NCBI GenBank assembly: GCA_022702705.1
Contig: CM040426.1
Span: 78,887,877-78,951,876, forward strand
DNA length: 64,000 bases
Direction: 5' to 3'
Source of the DNA: Papilionanthe hookeriana x Papilionanthe teres
Taxonomy: Eukaryota > Streptophyta > Magnoliopsida > Asparagales > Orchidaceae
A program made the position numbers and the translations under genes. Each line of letters begins with the position of its first letter. Position 1 is the first letter of the stretch. The notes beneath the pieces were generated by a model. It was not told the DNA's origin, ran no database searches, and was given only the letters and a program-made list of their open reading frames with translations. Below are positions 1 to 13,235 of the stretch, in pieces.

Positions 1-264
1 TTGAGGCTAAGAAGAACGTAGAGAGTTAACGAGGTTCAGCAAAGATGCCTACATCCTCGGGAGCAAAGCGGCGACCTTTCACTATTTCAGAGGAGTTACA
101 ATTGATCGGTTTAAACATACCCATAGGATTACACATCCATTTATAGAAAATTCCCATGAATAAATTACTAACTCGCCTTCGCTCCCCCCAACCCACTAAA
201 CATGAAGAGACACACATCTTCACAAAGAAAACTCCAACTCCCTAGATATGAGCCATACTTAACA
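1..264 (-). mobile_element. LTR of the non-autonomous element family, truncated by window edge
   Basis: Read on the minus strand, this block begins TGTTAAGTATGG (ending at 264) and follows, base for base with scattered changes, the 298-bp LTR that flanks the element at 14751-17766. Shared segments include the clustered GTGTCTCTTCAT and GTAACTCCTCTGAAATAGTGAAA stretches (split here) and the ending that leads to AACCTCGTTAA. The last roughly 30 bases of the LTR lie beyond position 1. It is clearly more diverged than the two LTRs of the intact copy. I see no convincing polypurine tract next to it, so it could be a 5' LTR or a solo LTR. Confidence 0.75.
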
Positions 265-2089
265 ATACTCACTCAAATCTTCTCTACAATCAATAGAACT
301 TCCCTTTCTCTCCATCTCAAAAGACAAAGCACTCTCTTAAATCGTTCTGTCGACCATTCTCTACTTCATGAGAAATATATCAAGTGTACCGCCTGCGAGA
401 TTAATAAATTTCATTGCTCTAATCGTGACTTTAAGAACCATATATAGTAAACCGTCTCGACGGTGTAACCATGCCAAGCAACGCCATAAAAATTCCACCC
501 ACTCTGGAAGAATCATGTGAATGAACGATCCTCTGCAGCGTGGCTACACCGGTTGCGGCGTGGTTACACCGGCACACGTTAGCAATACCGGTTTGAGGCA
601 TGGCTATACCAAGTTCAGGCACAAGAGCGTCCGTTTATGGTGGTGCAGGAGCACTCCTTCAAGTGCCTGACTCCACACTCCAACATAATCTTTTTTCTAC
701 TTGTATAATTTTGACTCAATTTATAATTCAAATTAGTTAACCAATAATGGTTGGCAGAGTACTGGTAATTCACCTTCAGATGGATGAATAGACACCTGCT
801 GAAATGTTAGTTTTATTTTCTCTAAATATCTAAGTAGAGGAACATTTTAAAACTGATTTTTACTAACTAGAGGAACTAAATTTTTGGGAAAAAAAAAAAT
901 TAAAAGAGACGAAGTTGGTATTTAAATACTGATTTTTACTCACCTAAGGTCTAAATCAATATATATATATACCAATTTTATCCTTTTTTTTATTGTGTGT
1001 TAAAATTAAGTGTAAAATGAAAGTTAAAAATAATATTTAAATTTATCAAAAACAGTACCGAAATACTGATTTTGTCCACTTTTTTAATTTTTTTATTTCA
1101 ATGTTAAAATTGAGCGTAAAGTGAAAGTTAAGTAATTTTAAAATGGCCTCTTTTTTTTTTTTTGGATTTCAGTGTTCAAATTGAGTGTAAAATGACAATT
1201 AAAGTAATATTTAAAATGATATTTTAGGAATATTAATTTTAGAATAAAATTGCAAGACAAAAGAGTAGATAAAAAAATTTTATAAGGCTTAACGTAATTT
1301 ATTTTAGCAATGGGTCTTGGTATTCATCATTTAATACTTACATAATTTTCTGTCTTGGTTCCACTGCCATCAATTAAGCTCATTAGAAGATTAAGTCTGA
1401 GTTATTTATATATAAACATCACAATCTTGAAAATCTTCTTAGTTCCTAAATTTTTGTTTTAGATTATTATCTCAAATCATTTATCTTATTTGTGGTATGA
1501 CTCTATTTATAAAGTACTGTGACAAATAAGAAAAGAATCTGAACCACTCTAATCGGATGACTTGAAAAGTCCCTCAATCAAACATTATTTGGTTGACATT
1601 TGATTGTCTTAATAATATAGGAATTCAGTAAGCTTGGGCTCGTTGGATTCGCTCGTTCATCATGAGATTCTAAAAAGATAGGTTAGAGCTGCGAGATCTG
1701 ACACTTGTAGTAACACACTGCCCTAGATCAAGGGTTGAAGAAGGGACCCCTCAGTTGCTTTGGGACTTCAATAGCCTAAAGCATTAGTTGATTTATGGAG
1801 TTGGCCAACAATTTTTTTCGGTCAAAGAGTACAACTCCACCGCTACATTCGCAAAAGTAGAGTCAATCGCCCCTCGTCTATAGAAGAGGGGCCTTAGAGA
1901 CGATAAATGAAAAATGAGGGAAGATTCACATACTTCCGTTTAATCATGGTACTAAAATTGATGGCCGCTCTGGAACAATATGATGGCTGACAAGAACTAT
2001 AATTTAGGAGGTTAGGCTCAATAAACTGACTAATGGTCGGGTCGTTATCATAAGTGACTATTGAATAATGATGATACCTCGAAGGCTAC
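265..2089. other. Intergenic, no gene recognised
   Basis: AT-rich DNA with many homopolymer runs. Positions 525-620 contain a short imperfect repeat of a GTGGCTACACCGG-like unit (two to three copies). None of the short open frames resembles a known protein family. Confidence 0.6.
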
Positions 2090-3000
2090 TTCGTTCAATG
2101 GCGGAGTTGGTGGAGGTCTTCAAAATAAGGAGTAGTTTAAGAAGGCACAAAAAATGAGAGCTAAAGCTTTTCTCAGAGAAACAAAGAAGTATTGTGCCCA
2201 CTACAGAGACCATGACCATGACACAAAGGAATGCAAGCATCTTTGGATATTGATCGAAAATTTGATTAGAGTTGAAAAGCTCGGGAATTGATTAGATCTG
2301 GAAAACTCAAGAAATTTGTAGTTGAGGAGCAGCGACCCAATGACAAGAGAAGGCTTCAATGGAAGAAATATCAAATGAGTCGGTCGAGCAAATGTCATCC
2401 ACATTGTTGGATGATGCTAGCTATTTTAGGAGGAGATGAAGATCTTTCTCGTTGAGCAATTTAGAAGTGGCTTCAATAGGAAGAACTGTGTGCAATCCCT
2501 TTTGTTCCAAAACATAACACTCACATGCTGATTACGTTCACCAATGTGGATCTACCCCCAAGTGGAACCCTTACAATGATGCTACCGCCATGATAATGAT
2601 GATAAGCAACAACAAGATAGTTTGTTTTTTTTATATATTGATAGCTCTATGAACAATTTTTTTTAAGTCAGTATTTGACAAAATAAGATTCAAGGAGGAT
2701 TGATTGAACACCTTGGTCAAACCCTTTACAGGTTCTCAGGTGAATGAAAGAAAACACTAAGAATAAATGTGCTAGGAATCACTTAGAGAGGTGATAAATA
2801 GTTTACCTACATGGGAGGACTGCTTGGTGGTTAATTCCCCACCAACCTAGAATGCGATCTTCGGTTTCACCGCGCTAAACAACTACAAAGCCATGGTCTC
2901 GATGTACCACATTGTAGTGAAGTTTCCTGGCAACAGATAGTTCATCATCGTTTGGAGAATATGGAGCAGTCCCGAACATGCTACGTCCAGGAAATCAAAA
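2090..3000 (+). mobile_element. Decayed Ty3-gypsy gag-protease remnant
   Basis: Broken plus-strand reading frames resemble the C-terminal gag and protease part of plant Ty3-gypsy elements of the Tat/Ogre type. About 2180-2300 translates to a KYCAHYRDHDHDTKEC-like zinc-knuckle segment followed by an IENLIR segment. Around 2560-2660 is a decayed stretch like the region before the aspartic protease, and the DSG-type active site is not preserved. Around 2880-2980 is a segment like the conserved STYHLVVKFPT block, here SMYHIVVKFPG. Frameshifts and stops separate the pieces. Lineage is judged from motif memory only. No LTRs belonging to it were found. Confidence 0.6.
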
Positions 3001-3515
3001 GTATGAAACAAAAGCCATTCAACCTCCAGTATCGATAAGAGTGGGGTCTCAAGACAAGCAAAGCAACTTTTGAAATCTCTATAGCCAACAACGAGATTGA
3101 TAAATCATTTCTAATAAGTGAAAATTTTGATGCAGGGTCTAAAGACTTATTGATCCAAGCCTGCCATTGTCCAACAATGTTGACCTGCCATTTTTTAGAT
3201 ACAAGGAATCTCCTTGTCATTCTGGGGCGCAGGTTATCCTCCGCTCATTCGGCAATGACCCTTCTTCCCAAGAATTTTACTCCCTACCTTGGGCTACTGC
3301 TTCTTAGATGACCCACATCATCTATCCTTCAGTTCTTGTATTAGCTGTTGGACAAATTTTCTAGTGCAATCCAAGTTGGCGGTGTATATGTATTGGTTTT
3401 TTTCTAATTGTGAGGCTCCTTTTCTTGATGCTGGTATGATCCACTCTCACCTCACCTTACATGAGGTTGAATTTGATATTTTTCTGTGAATTACACCAAA
3501 GGGATAGAGTGTAAA

Positions 3516-3565
<50 letters not shown>

Positions 3566-4574
3566 AGGAGGTACAAGAGTGACCAATAAACATAGAAGAT
3601 TTATTCATGAAATGATCCCCCTAATTTATAGAGAAGTGGGGTGCAATGTGGCAAAATTACATTTTGGGTATTCTATAGGTGTAAATTTGCGGCTCGGTGT
3701 TCTATTGTTAGGTCAGCCCGGGTAAAGTGGGCGCCGGTTCGACAAAACTCACTCGTTTGACACTTCGGAATCAGGGTAACTAGTCAGCCTTCACTTAGTC
3801 TTTAGGTCGGTAGAAGTTGGCTCGGTTAGGTTGATCTGCTATTCGATGACTCTGGGCTGGTAGCAGACTATGGATCTCTGGACGAGGGACTTCTGTCGAT
3901 GAGGTAAAACTAGGCTATCCAGCAGAGAGTGAATTACTACATTTCCAATAGATAGTTTACACCTTGATAGGTTGGATCCTTCAGGACGTTCTGCTAAGTG
4001 TGTTGTGACCAATTCTCAATCCAGGATGAAGAATATCATGGGCGTTTGTTGAGAAAGTTGGTGATGTTATGTACTTCCCTATAATAAGGTCATGATGAGA
4101 GGCAGGTTGGAATCCCTTTTTGGCTTAGTGTGTTTTGATTTAGATGACTCTCGCTTGGTCGATCTTTGCTCAGTCAGTCTTCATCCCCAACTGAAGGGCG
4201 TCGCACCTGGTCAGGCATGTCTTCTAGCATTCCGTTGGTGGACACTTGGTATTTTGGTGTTTTGCTGGTGAACGATGGCACGGACCCTTGGTCTTTCACT
4301 GATAGACATTTAGTTTTCCGCCTGCGGGCCATTGATCTTCTGCTCGTTGGCCCCACTATATCGTTCTCCATCCTACCTATTGCCCATTGTATTTTCTCGA
4401 GATTCGTGATGATAATTTTTCAATGTACACAATAATATGGCTAGATAAGAGGAGGCTTTTCTCTTTTTTTTTTTCTTTGTTAAATAAGAAAAAAAATACT
4501 ATATTGTGCAAAATTATTTAGTAGCTTTTTTTACATAGTTAAACATTGATTTGCAATAGATAAAGTCAATCATC
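3001..4574. other. Intergenic, no gene recognised
   Basis: Mixed-composition DNA containing one GA microsatellite (listed separately). The 89-residue frame at 4166-4435 and its opposite-strand partner show no recognisable domain. The region could be more retroelement debris, but I cannot place it. Confidence 0.5.
3521..3553. repeat. (AG)n microsatellite
   Basis: About 16 uninterrupted AG dinucleotides, followed by an imperfect purine-rich tail. Confidence 0.95.
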
Positions 4575-5433
4575 GATCAGGGCTTTGATCCTGATACGTA
4601 TTAGTAGACACTATGAATCCAGGAACCTAAGCTTTTCGGTTGCCGAGGGAAATTTTCCTAGTATTTTGGCTTGCCTAAAAGCGTATTTCCTCGAGGACGC
4701 AGAACAATAAAATTAACATTTGTTTATAAAGACTGGACTACACGTTCAAATAAGAGCGCTAAGTCAAAATTTCGTGGTTGCGTCATTAGTCTTTGCGTTT
4801 GAATTCAGCAACCACAGAATTCCTCTTACGTTTCAAAACGTACGGAACTTATAAATAATTTTAAATATTGATCAAATTTTTGTTAACAAATTCATATAAA
4901 AATAAATTCAAAGAATAAAAAACATAAAACTCAATGTGGAAAAAATTAATCAGAATATATATCTTTTTAACTAATTTCCTTTTAACACTAAAATTTATAT
5001 ATTTGGAAAAATCTAATCTTTACCAAAAATTAAGATTTATTTTCGGATGAAATTTAATCAAAAAAAAAAAAAAAGAAATTTTTACAGGCATAAATTTCCG
5101 GAGCTTATTATCTGTTAACAAAGAAATTGCAATTAATCCGTATTTTACAATCCCAAAAAGGTATAAAAAAATACAATCCGTACGCCACAATTCAAAAAAG
5201 GGTAACAAAATACGACAACTGAGAAGATATTCTAATGAAATATTATATGGTTTTTAATAAAAAAATTCCTTATTTGATTTTTGTCCGACGATTGATAATT
5301 GTGAAGAATTCAAAGCTAACGTAGTTTCTCCTCACCGGAAACTCATTCTGAATTATACTAATTCAGAGAAAGAGTTTCTTTTTTAATTTCAAGGAAACTC
5401 CTGAATTAGTATACTTCCTTCTAAGAAAATGCC
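4575..5433 (+). promoter_or_regulatory. Upstream region shared by subtilase genes A and B
   Basis: This flank aligns by eye with 20990-21659 upstream of gene B. Shared blocks include GGGCTTYGATCCT, AAGTCAAAATTT, ACCAAAAATTAAGATTTATTT and the GAATTCAAAGCTAA...TTTCTCCTC..CCGGAAA stretch about 150 bases before the start codon. The tandem duplication therefore carried about 0.9 kb of 5' flank, and promoter elements are probably conserved between the two genes. No specific transcription-factor site is claimed. Confidence 0.6.
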
Positions 5434-5440
5434 TATATAA
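5434..5440 (+). promoter_or_regulatory. TATA box of subtilase gene A
   Basis: TATATAA in the context GCCTATATAAAGC, about 70 bases before the ATG at 5510. The same box stands at the same distance before gene B (21660-21666), which supports a real core promoter. Confidence 0.65.
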
Positions 5441-5509
5441 AGCTTTCATCTCTACATAGAATGACAGTAACTTATTGGGTTTGCCTCCAACACGAAATTA
5501 ATCCTCATT

Positions 5510-8034
5510 ATGGTTCGAAGATTTTCCCCTTTACTATCTTCATGTCTTCTCCTAGTGCTTGCAATGGTCTTCATGAACTCTCTTATGAGCCATGCCGAGA
5601 CCACAGGACTCCAGCAAAAAGTATTTCATTCATCTTTTTTAACTGTTTTACCTAATTTGCCACTTAATTGACGTTTACTAATATCGAAATATCTATCTCA
5701 TATGCCAGCCTTATATCGTGTATATGGGAGAAAGGCCAACTGAATATAGTGATCTGCCAGAAGTAGTTCATGCACAACTGCTCCAGAAAGCAATTGGATT
5801 AAGGTTTGGCAGATAGTTTCCAGTTTTAAATTCTTTTTGTCTAGTTCACAGATTTCGAAGTCACACGTATCAATCTGATTGTTTTATTTAAATATCGAGC
5901 CTCTAAATTTTTATATTTATTTATATAGTATTTCAATATCATAATCATATTAAATCTATATTTCACATACATAACATGCCAAACATTATTTTTAGTCTTT
6001 TATTAATTTTTCAAATTCTCACAAAAATATCAACATTAATGATAAACCGCATCACATTTTTTCATTTTTATCAAATTTTCAATGATTCGAGTATAAATAT
6101 ATCGATTTAGTAGTTAATAAAAACACATAAGTGCTAGAGTTTATAAATAACCATGTTTACTTATGTGTGTAATTATTCTAATGTTCTTTGTTAAATGAAA
6201 AAAATTTAAAATAATTTAAAATACTGTTGAAACTTTGAATATTATAAAAATAAATATTAAAGTTTAAGCGTTTGGTTTATAAATATCAAATAATTATGTG
6301 ATATGTATCTGAACACACTTTTATAATTTGTTTTTTTAAATATTTTTCAATAAAAATTATTGCTGAATGCAGCAACGAGGAAGCCTCAAAGCGCCTGATA
6401 TATAGTTACAGCAAGAGTTTTAATGGCTTCGCCGCCAAGCTATCTGATGAAGAAGCGAAGAAGTTATATGGTAATGTATATTATTCTGAAGGCTAGAATA
6501 GCACCCATAAATTCGAATCCGAGTCATATATGGCAACCTCACATGATACCATATCTGATGTTTATGATCGATGTCAGGTATGGAAGAACTGGTCTCTGTG
6601 TTCCCCAGCAAACAAAGACAACCTCACACCACAAGATCATGGAACTTCATGGGTTTCCCATCGAACGCTCCGCGTGGCGCCTTCGAGTCGGATGTTATCG
6701 TCGGTATGATTGACACAGGGATCTGGCCAGAGTCCCAGAGCTTCGATGATGCCGGCTTTGGCCCGCCGCCGAGCAAGTGGAAGGGCACATGTCAGTCCAA
6801 TCACAACTTCACGTGTAACAAGTAATTAAAGCTACCATCTTCTACTTAAAATGCCAGCTAACATGTAGATCCATAGTTTTTGCCGTAACTAATTGAACTG
6901 CTTAACACGATCTTGACAAACAGTAAGATCATTGGTGCTCGGTACTACCACCTTCAAGGAAACATAAGTGGGAATGAGATACCCTCCCCGCGTGACAGTG
7001 AAGGCCACGGCACCCACACATCCTCCACAGCCGCCGGCCGTCTTGTCGCAAATGCAAGCCTCGCGGGCATTGCAGAGGGCACTGCCCGCGGCGGCGTTCC
7101 TTCTGCAAGAATCGCAGTCTACAAAGTCTGCTGGAGTGATGGATGCTCCGACGCCGACCTACTGGCCGCCTTCGAGGATGCCATCGCTGATGGTGTCGAC
7201 ATCATCTCTATTTCAATTGGCGGTACTGGTGCCGCTGACTACTTCGAGGACTCCATAGCCATAGCATCATTCCATGCGATGAAGAACAACATTCTGACCT
7301 CTAGCTCGGCGGGCAACTCCGGTCCTGAAAGTTTCACTCTTGCGAACTATGCGCCATGGCTCCTTACAGTGGCTGCTAGCACCATTGATCGCAAGATCGT
7401 TGCACCAGCTAAGCTTGGTAATGGAGTAGAATTTCAGGTGATTAATTATAGTTACTTAATTATATATGAAAGCTGCAAAATTTCAATCAATTTCTTAGGA
7501 AATTAAAATGTGAGGAGTCTAATCCTATGCATTTACTGTGGTTATAGGGGATGGCAGTGAACACCTATGGTTTGGATGGTGATATGCATCCTCTGATATT
7601 CGGTGGAAATGCACCTAACGTTTCAGCCGGAGCTGACTCATCCAGCGCAAGGTGAACTTATTCGTTAACGATTTTAATTTTTAATTATTAAAAACTAAAC
7701 TAGTATAATGAACATCAGCTTATCTATGCTACGTTTTCCTTTTTATGCAGTTATTGTAGCCCAGGGACGTTGGACGGTAAACTGGTGAAAGGGAAAGTTG
7801 TTTTTTGTAGTGGCACAAGCGATGGCTCGGGAGCGCTTCTTGCGGGAGCAGTTGGAGCAATTATGCAAGCAAATGGTCCCAATGACGTCGCCTTCGAGTT
7901 CTCACTTCCTGTCTCAGTGTTGGAACCTAACAGCAGCATACAAGTTCTAAATTATGCAAACAAAACTAGGTTGCTCTCAATTTGCTTGATTATCCTCTCA
8001 ATTAATTTCCACACTAAAAAGAATAAGCTATGAG

Positions 8035-8096
<62 letters not shown>

Positions 8097-9185
8097 TTAA
8101 TCCTTATTATTTATGTTGTTCTGATAATCCATCCTTGAATAACTGTCTGACAGCAACCCTACGGCTAGTATTTCAAAGAGCCAGGCTGTGTTTGATGCAG
8201 CGGCACCATACGTGGCATCATTCTCATCACGCGGTCCAAATCCTATCACATCGAATATACTAAAGGTAACTAATTAAGTCATTAATTTGACATTAATATA
8301 TATTACATTTACTTATGTGTAAAAAGGCTATTAACGTGCATATGTAATGCAGCCGGACCTAACAGCGCCAGGTGTGGACATTTTAGCGGCATGGTCTCCA
8401 CTTAGTGCCGAGAAACTAGGAGTACCTTATAACATTATATCAGGCACATCCATGGCATGCCCTCATGCCACAGGGGCTGCGGCCTATGTTAAATCATTTA
8501 ATCCAACCTGGTCTTCAGCTGCCATAAAATCTGCACTTATTACTACTGGTATTTTTTTTTTTTTTTGAAATCAATAATACATGCCTCCTAAATTTAAATT
8601 TAAGCTACAGTTCTGCTTCATTATATCTCGAGGAGCAATGAATTTTTGTTCTTAACTCTTGCAGTCTATGTGATGAACTCAACTAAGAATGCAGATGCAG
8701 AATTTGCTTATGGAGCAGGCCACATAAACCCACTCGCAGCTTTGAATCCCGGCCTTGTCTTTGATGCTCAAGAAGTAGACTACATTAAAATGTTATGTGG
8801 TGAAGGTTATAGCACCAAAAATTTAAGACTTGTCACGGGAGATCAAAGTAGTTGCACCTCTGCAAATAATGGAACAGTGTTAGATCTCAACTATCCCACC
8901 TTTGCTTTAAAAGCTGAACAAGGAAAATCTTTTTCAGCATCATTCCAAAGAACAGTCACAAATGTGGGAGTGTCAAATTCCACTTATACGGCTTCTGTAA
9001 ATGCTCCTACCGGTCTCAAGATCACTGTTGAGCCGACTGTATTGTCATTTGAAGCTTTGCTGGAAAAGAAAACATTTTCAATCAAGCTAGAAGGAGATGC
9101 TCCAAAGAAAATTATCTCAGCTGTTTTGATCTGGAGTGACGGTGCTCATAATGTTAGAAGTCCAATTGTCGTGTATAGTATCTAA
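5510..9185 (+). CDS. Cucumisin-like subtilase A (secreted serine protease, 10 exons)
   Basis: Predicted plant subtilisin-like protease (S8 family) that would be secreted, mature by removing its own prodomain and cut proteins in the apoplast. Exons: 5510-5620, 5709-5803, 6373-6470, 6578-6821, 6924-7437, 7548-7651, 7751-7969, 8154-8265, 8353-8548, 8665-9185. They join to 737 residues without a stop, all with GT-AG introns. Residues 1-30 are a signal peptide (LLSSCLLLVLAMVF core). The I9 prodomain starts near YIVYMGE at 39. The triad is Asp147 (IDTGIWPES), His211 (GHGTHTSS) and Ser532 (GTSMACPH), with oxyanion Asn314 (SAGNSGP). A PA-type insert spans about 355-460, and a fibronectin-III-like C-terminal domain about 630-737. 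The length is usual for the family. The start was chosen because it opens the signal peptide and matches gene B. Native substrate is unknown. Confidence 0.93.
8036..8094. repeat. (TA)n microsatellite in intron 7 of gene A
   Basis: About 29 uninterrupted TA units inside intron 7 (7970-8153). The matching intron of gene B has only a short ATATATA stretch, so the run expanded after the duplication, and length variation between individuals is likely. Confidence 0.95.
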
Positions 9186-9840
9186 AAAATTTGGCTCTCA
9201 CCCTCGCCCTCTATGAAAAACTATCTTATTTTCTTTCAACGATTATATGTTTTTTTCAATCTCAATTAATGTACTTTGCTTTGCTTAGTAATTATGTTCA
9301 CACTCGTACCAATGATGTAATACATATGTTAGGAATGATTATATTTTTCTTACTCTTTTAGATTATGCTCTTCAATTCTCTTATTTTAATCTTAATTTAA
9401 CTTTTTCTATTTGCTCAAATACATATGATAAAAGGTGCTAGAAATAGCAACCTCATGAGCAAGTCGAAGTGCCCCATTAATAAAGTCAAGCAACAATAAA
9501 AAATTTAAAAAAACAAAAATAAAATCATCATTTTTACTCAAAAAAAACTAAGTTAAAAAAAGATTCTCAAAATGCTTAAGACGGATGACTCTAATCCTAT
9601 TGAAATATTGATGGAATATGAAATCGTCACTAAGGAGTGATTATGAAAAATAAATGAATGTAAAATTTTGCAAATGGTTTACTGTCAAAAGCTTATGCTG
9701 CTTAACTTGTATAAAGCTAAATATTACATATGATATTGTGGTAGTAATTCATTACATGGAAGTTTCCACAATTACTATATTCTTGTCTGCAATGAGAAGT
9801 ATACTTAACTACCACTTTATTTACTGTTCTTATAGTTAAT
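9186..9840 (+). other. 3' flank of gene A, shared with gene B
   Basis: The sequence after the stop aligns by eye with 30409-31010 after gene B. Shared blocks include GATTATATG, TCTCAATTAATGTA, ATATGATAAAA.GTGCTAGAAATA, TGTCAAAAGCTTA and TTACATGGAAG. The tandem duplication therefore reached about 0.6 kb beyond the coding region. No further gene is seen. Confidence 0.65.
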
Positions 9841-11394
9841 ATAAGATTGTTAGATATAGTATTTTCATTACAATGGATATTTGGACAATAAAACTAACCC
9901 TAATCGATTTATATACTTCATAAGAGATATTTTCTTCACTTGGATACCAAAAAATCAAATAATTATTACATTCACAACTTACAATGTGATTACATACGAC
10001 CATTATTTCAAATGTTTATCATGCTATCTAACAGGAAATTGATTATGTGTAAGGATTTATAATTTTTGCAAAAAAAAACCCTATCAAGATATCTAGTAGC
10101 AATAAATAAATCTTGTGTGAAAGAATCCAATCAAATATAGTTAAGTCAGTGTTATCTCAATTAAGAATGCATTGCAAGAGAGGAGGTGAAGTTAAAGTAA
10201 GTGTTATCTCAATATCAGGTGGCTGATATTTTTTTCTAAAGTACTTTTAAGTAAGAAAATTTAGTGAAATTATAAAGTATTTTTGAATTCACAATTCAAA
10301 TTTATGAAAGATTGTGAATAATAAAGGTTTTGATAAGTAAACAAGATGATAATTAAAATATTAAATCATCCATGTGAGATATGTGCTTTCAGTTGGTTGG
10401 GCAAGAGAAAAATAGAAGTTCTGAATTATTTTGATTGATGTGAAATAATTATTATGAATAAGTTATAAATATGATATTTATTGATTTCTCTCACATCTTA
10501 AAATTTAAGCTTCAAGTGATATGTATAACTTCTAAGAATATTTTGACTGAGAGTTCTAATGTGTTGTAACTATTTGGTAATAAATGTTTAATTTTTGTTT
10601 GATAAATAGATAATAAGAGACAACTTTTTAGAATATTCAGTGTTCACATTAGATAGAACGAAAGTTTGGTCCACTTTTAAGACCAATTTATCCAAAATTT
10701 TCTATTAGTTTTCTTATTGTTGGCTTCTATGTGTGAAGACAATACCTTTTGTTGCAAGTCATGAGTCCACTTCTTTTTAACCTTTCTAGTAGCCATTGTC
10801 ATATTTCCTAAGGAATACACATACAAAAAATGTTGAAACCGCTCTACTGCCATCTACAAGTGTTACAAGCTTGATGTATAGCCTTCCTCTTATTTTCATC
10901 AATCAAGTCTTATCATTCTTATAAAATCTATGGCATCTCAAATATATTAACAATATTTCTTAAGAGAAATTGGCCTGCTACATTTTTTTAATGTATCATG
11001 ACAAGATGATGTTGAAAGCCTTTTTATTATTTGCACTTTGTCTTGTTTATGAAGACATAATTCAAGTGGTTCTGGGCAATCCAAAAGGATTAGAATATAA
11101 ATGGTGTGCCTAATTAAGAGCACTATCAATTTGAGCTCTTTAAATCTCAAATCTATGTAATAATCCTTTTTTTTTATCAGCTAACTTTACATCGTGAGTT
11201 ACTAAAATGACATAGTAATTAATAGTAACATTTTTTTATGAAACTGTTATTGCTCTCCACTAGCTCTATCATTTAGAACCAGCCCTCCTCTAATCTATAT
11301 CTCAGCTGCTCACCTTCAACTACAATTAGATTGTAATTTGTTGGATTAGCATATCCTATGTTGCATTAACCTAAAAAGACTTACAATCTTTGAT
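9841..11394. other. Intergenic, AT-rich, nothing recognised
   Basis: Long AT-rich stretch. The only open frames are short and without recognisable motifs on either strand. Confidence 0.6.
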
Positions 11395-12185
11395 GCGTGC
11401 TAGAAGATTGGCAGCAGTTGAACAGTAATAGTTTATCATCTTAGCGTTGCACAAAGATTCAGCACACGCTCAAACAGAAGAAAATAACCAGTGAAGACAC
11501 CAAAAGTTTTTATGTGGAAAACCCAGAAAGGGAAAAAATCATAGGGTCGGGTCCAATTATAAAAATCCGGTTACAAAGTCTTCTAACTTGTAACGTTGAT
11601 GTGTAGATAAATTTGTTGCAAGGAACAAGCAGCGACCGATCCTGATCGGCGATGAATGATCAGTGGTGGTTGACGGCGATAGACGAGGGTCGACGGTCGG
11701 GTGATGATCGACGACTTCAAGAGTGATGCTGGACTTCAGCTATTTCTCAAAACTTCAAGCTCTTCTTCAAGCCTTATGTTCCCCTCGCCACTCATGAGAG
11801 GGATGGGGCTCTATTTATAGAGTTCAGGTGTAATTAATGCATGAATATGAACTACTTTGATTAAATGACTCATAGGCCTTCCCTCGATCAGACGGCATTA
11901 GATGGACAGTTGAGTGCCTTAACTATGTTTGAATTGAGCGATCTTAGTCTCATTGGATTCGTCTCGCCGATATCACAATTCGAACATGAATTTGTCGGAT
12001 TTTACATCAATTTGACCTTCCAAATGTGTCTGGAAAAGTCTCGAACATGGTTTAATTATTTGATTAAGGTTTGCTTTGGTTCAAATTTGATCAATGTTGG
12101 TACCATTGGGTCTGTCTCGTCGAGTCGGTCAGTATGTTTGTTGGAATCTGAGCTCTTGATGAATTTTTTTATCAAAGTTTGAATA
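11395..12185 (-). repeat. LTR-like dispersed repeat family R1, copy 1
   Basis: Its reverse complement matches the blocks at 39300-39872, 49642-50657 and 55768-56874. Shared features in order are a GTCGACTC.ACGAGAC segment, TCTAGACACAT.TGGAAGGTCAAA, AATTCCGACATC.TTAAG, a TATA box in CTCTATAAATAGAGC (here 11809-11822), a GTCGACCACC-like run, TTCCCACGTAAAAACTTTTGG and the terminal TAGCACGCA. The arrangement (TATA box, transcribed region, ending in CA) is what an LTR would show. No internal coding region adjoins it, so it may be a solo LTR. Confidence 0.65.
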
Positions 12186-12639
12186 TTTTATTTTACAAAA
12201 AGAAAAATAATAATAAAATAAAAATAAATTATTTCAATTTAGATGGCTGGAATTCGGAACGCCGGCGGCAGGCAGCTGGTCGACAGTTGCGGGAAGGCGG
12301 AACACGGGAATGGAAGAGACATTAGAGAAATTCTATTGTATATATTTATATGTAAATATATTTAAATCGTTTCTTTTTTAATTTTATTTTTTTTTAAATG
12401 ACCGTCGTTCCTCTTTTTCCCTTTTTTTTTTTTTGGTAGGTGGAAGGCCAAAGGGTAAGAAAATTTAAGCGGATTTTGATTTATTTTATTTTATTTATTA
12501 ATACTATAATTAATGAAGATTTTTAATTCTAGTTATTTTTCTTCAATGGCTGAATTTAATTTTTATCATAAATATGAGTAATTTTTTAGCATATAAATAT
12601 GCAAGAAGTGGACGGCAGAAATGGAGTTCCCGACTCTGC
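12186..12639. other. Intergenic, nothing recognised
   Basis: AT-rich DNA with one small GC-rich island at 12240-12310. No gene, motif or repeat relationship was recognised. Confidence 0.55.
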
Positions 12640-13235
12640 TTAGCAGGTGATTTGGGATAGGTGATTCAGTATTTCCTAGAAGAAGAAAGTCATCTTCGAC
12701 CAATGTGGTAGTAGAAGATTAATGTGATCCTCTTTCATGTTGCAATACAGAAGAAAGTCACTGTCCTATGTAGTAGGCGACCAATAGGATCCTCTTTCAT
12801 GTTAATACATAGAAGAAAGTCGAGCCTGTCTTAATTAGCAGACGACTATTAGGATATTCTTTCGAATTGCGGTGCAGGAGAAAGTTTTCCTCCTGTAGCA
12901 TAGTGGACAAGCAACGTGATCTTCTTTTGCATTGCACTGCAGGAAAAAGTTATCCCCATCTTGCATAGCAGACGAGCAACATTATCTTCTTTTGTGTTAC
13001 GCTACAGATGAAAGTCATCACCATCCTACGTAGCAGGCGACCAAAGTCATCTTCTTTTGCGTTACTACAAGGGAAAGTCATCTCCGTCCTGCATAGCAGG
13101 CGAGCAAAAGGTTCTTCATTCACTCTGCGCTGCAGGAGAAAGTCATCTCTGTCATGCATAACAGGCGAGCAATGAGATCTTCTTTCGCACCGCTGAGATG
13201 AAGAAAGTTGTCCCTATCCCTACTTAGCAGGTGAC
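12640..13235. repeat. Degenerate minisatellite, units of about 60-66 bp
   Basis: About nine imperfect tandem units. Each has the core GAAAGTCATC.CC.TCCT.C.TAGCAGGCGA.CAA followed by ATCTTCTTT.GC.TT.C..TGCAGG. Units differ by substitutions and small indels, so this is an old array. It contains no convincing coding frame; the minus-strand frame at 12950-13159 simply reads through the repeat. Confidence 0.8.

Noticed and set aside
8030..8263. 77-residue frame beginning with alternating Tyr-Ile
   Set aside because: It is the (TA)n microsatellite in intron 7 read into exon 8 in the wrong frame.
12640..13235. CRISPR-like array
   Set aside because: Units are contiguous, degenerate and without constant repeats separated by unique spacers; the context is a plant nuclear genome.
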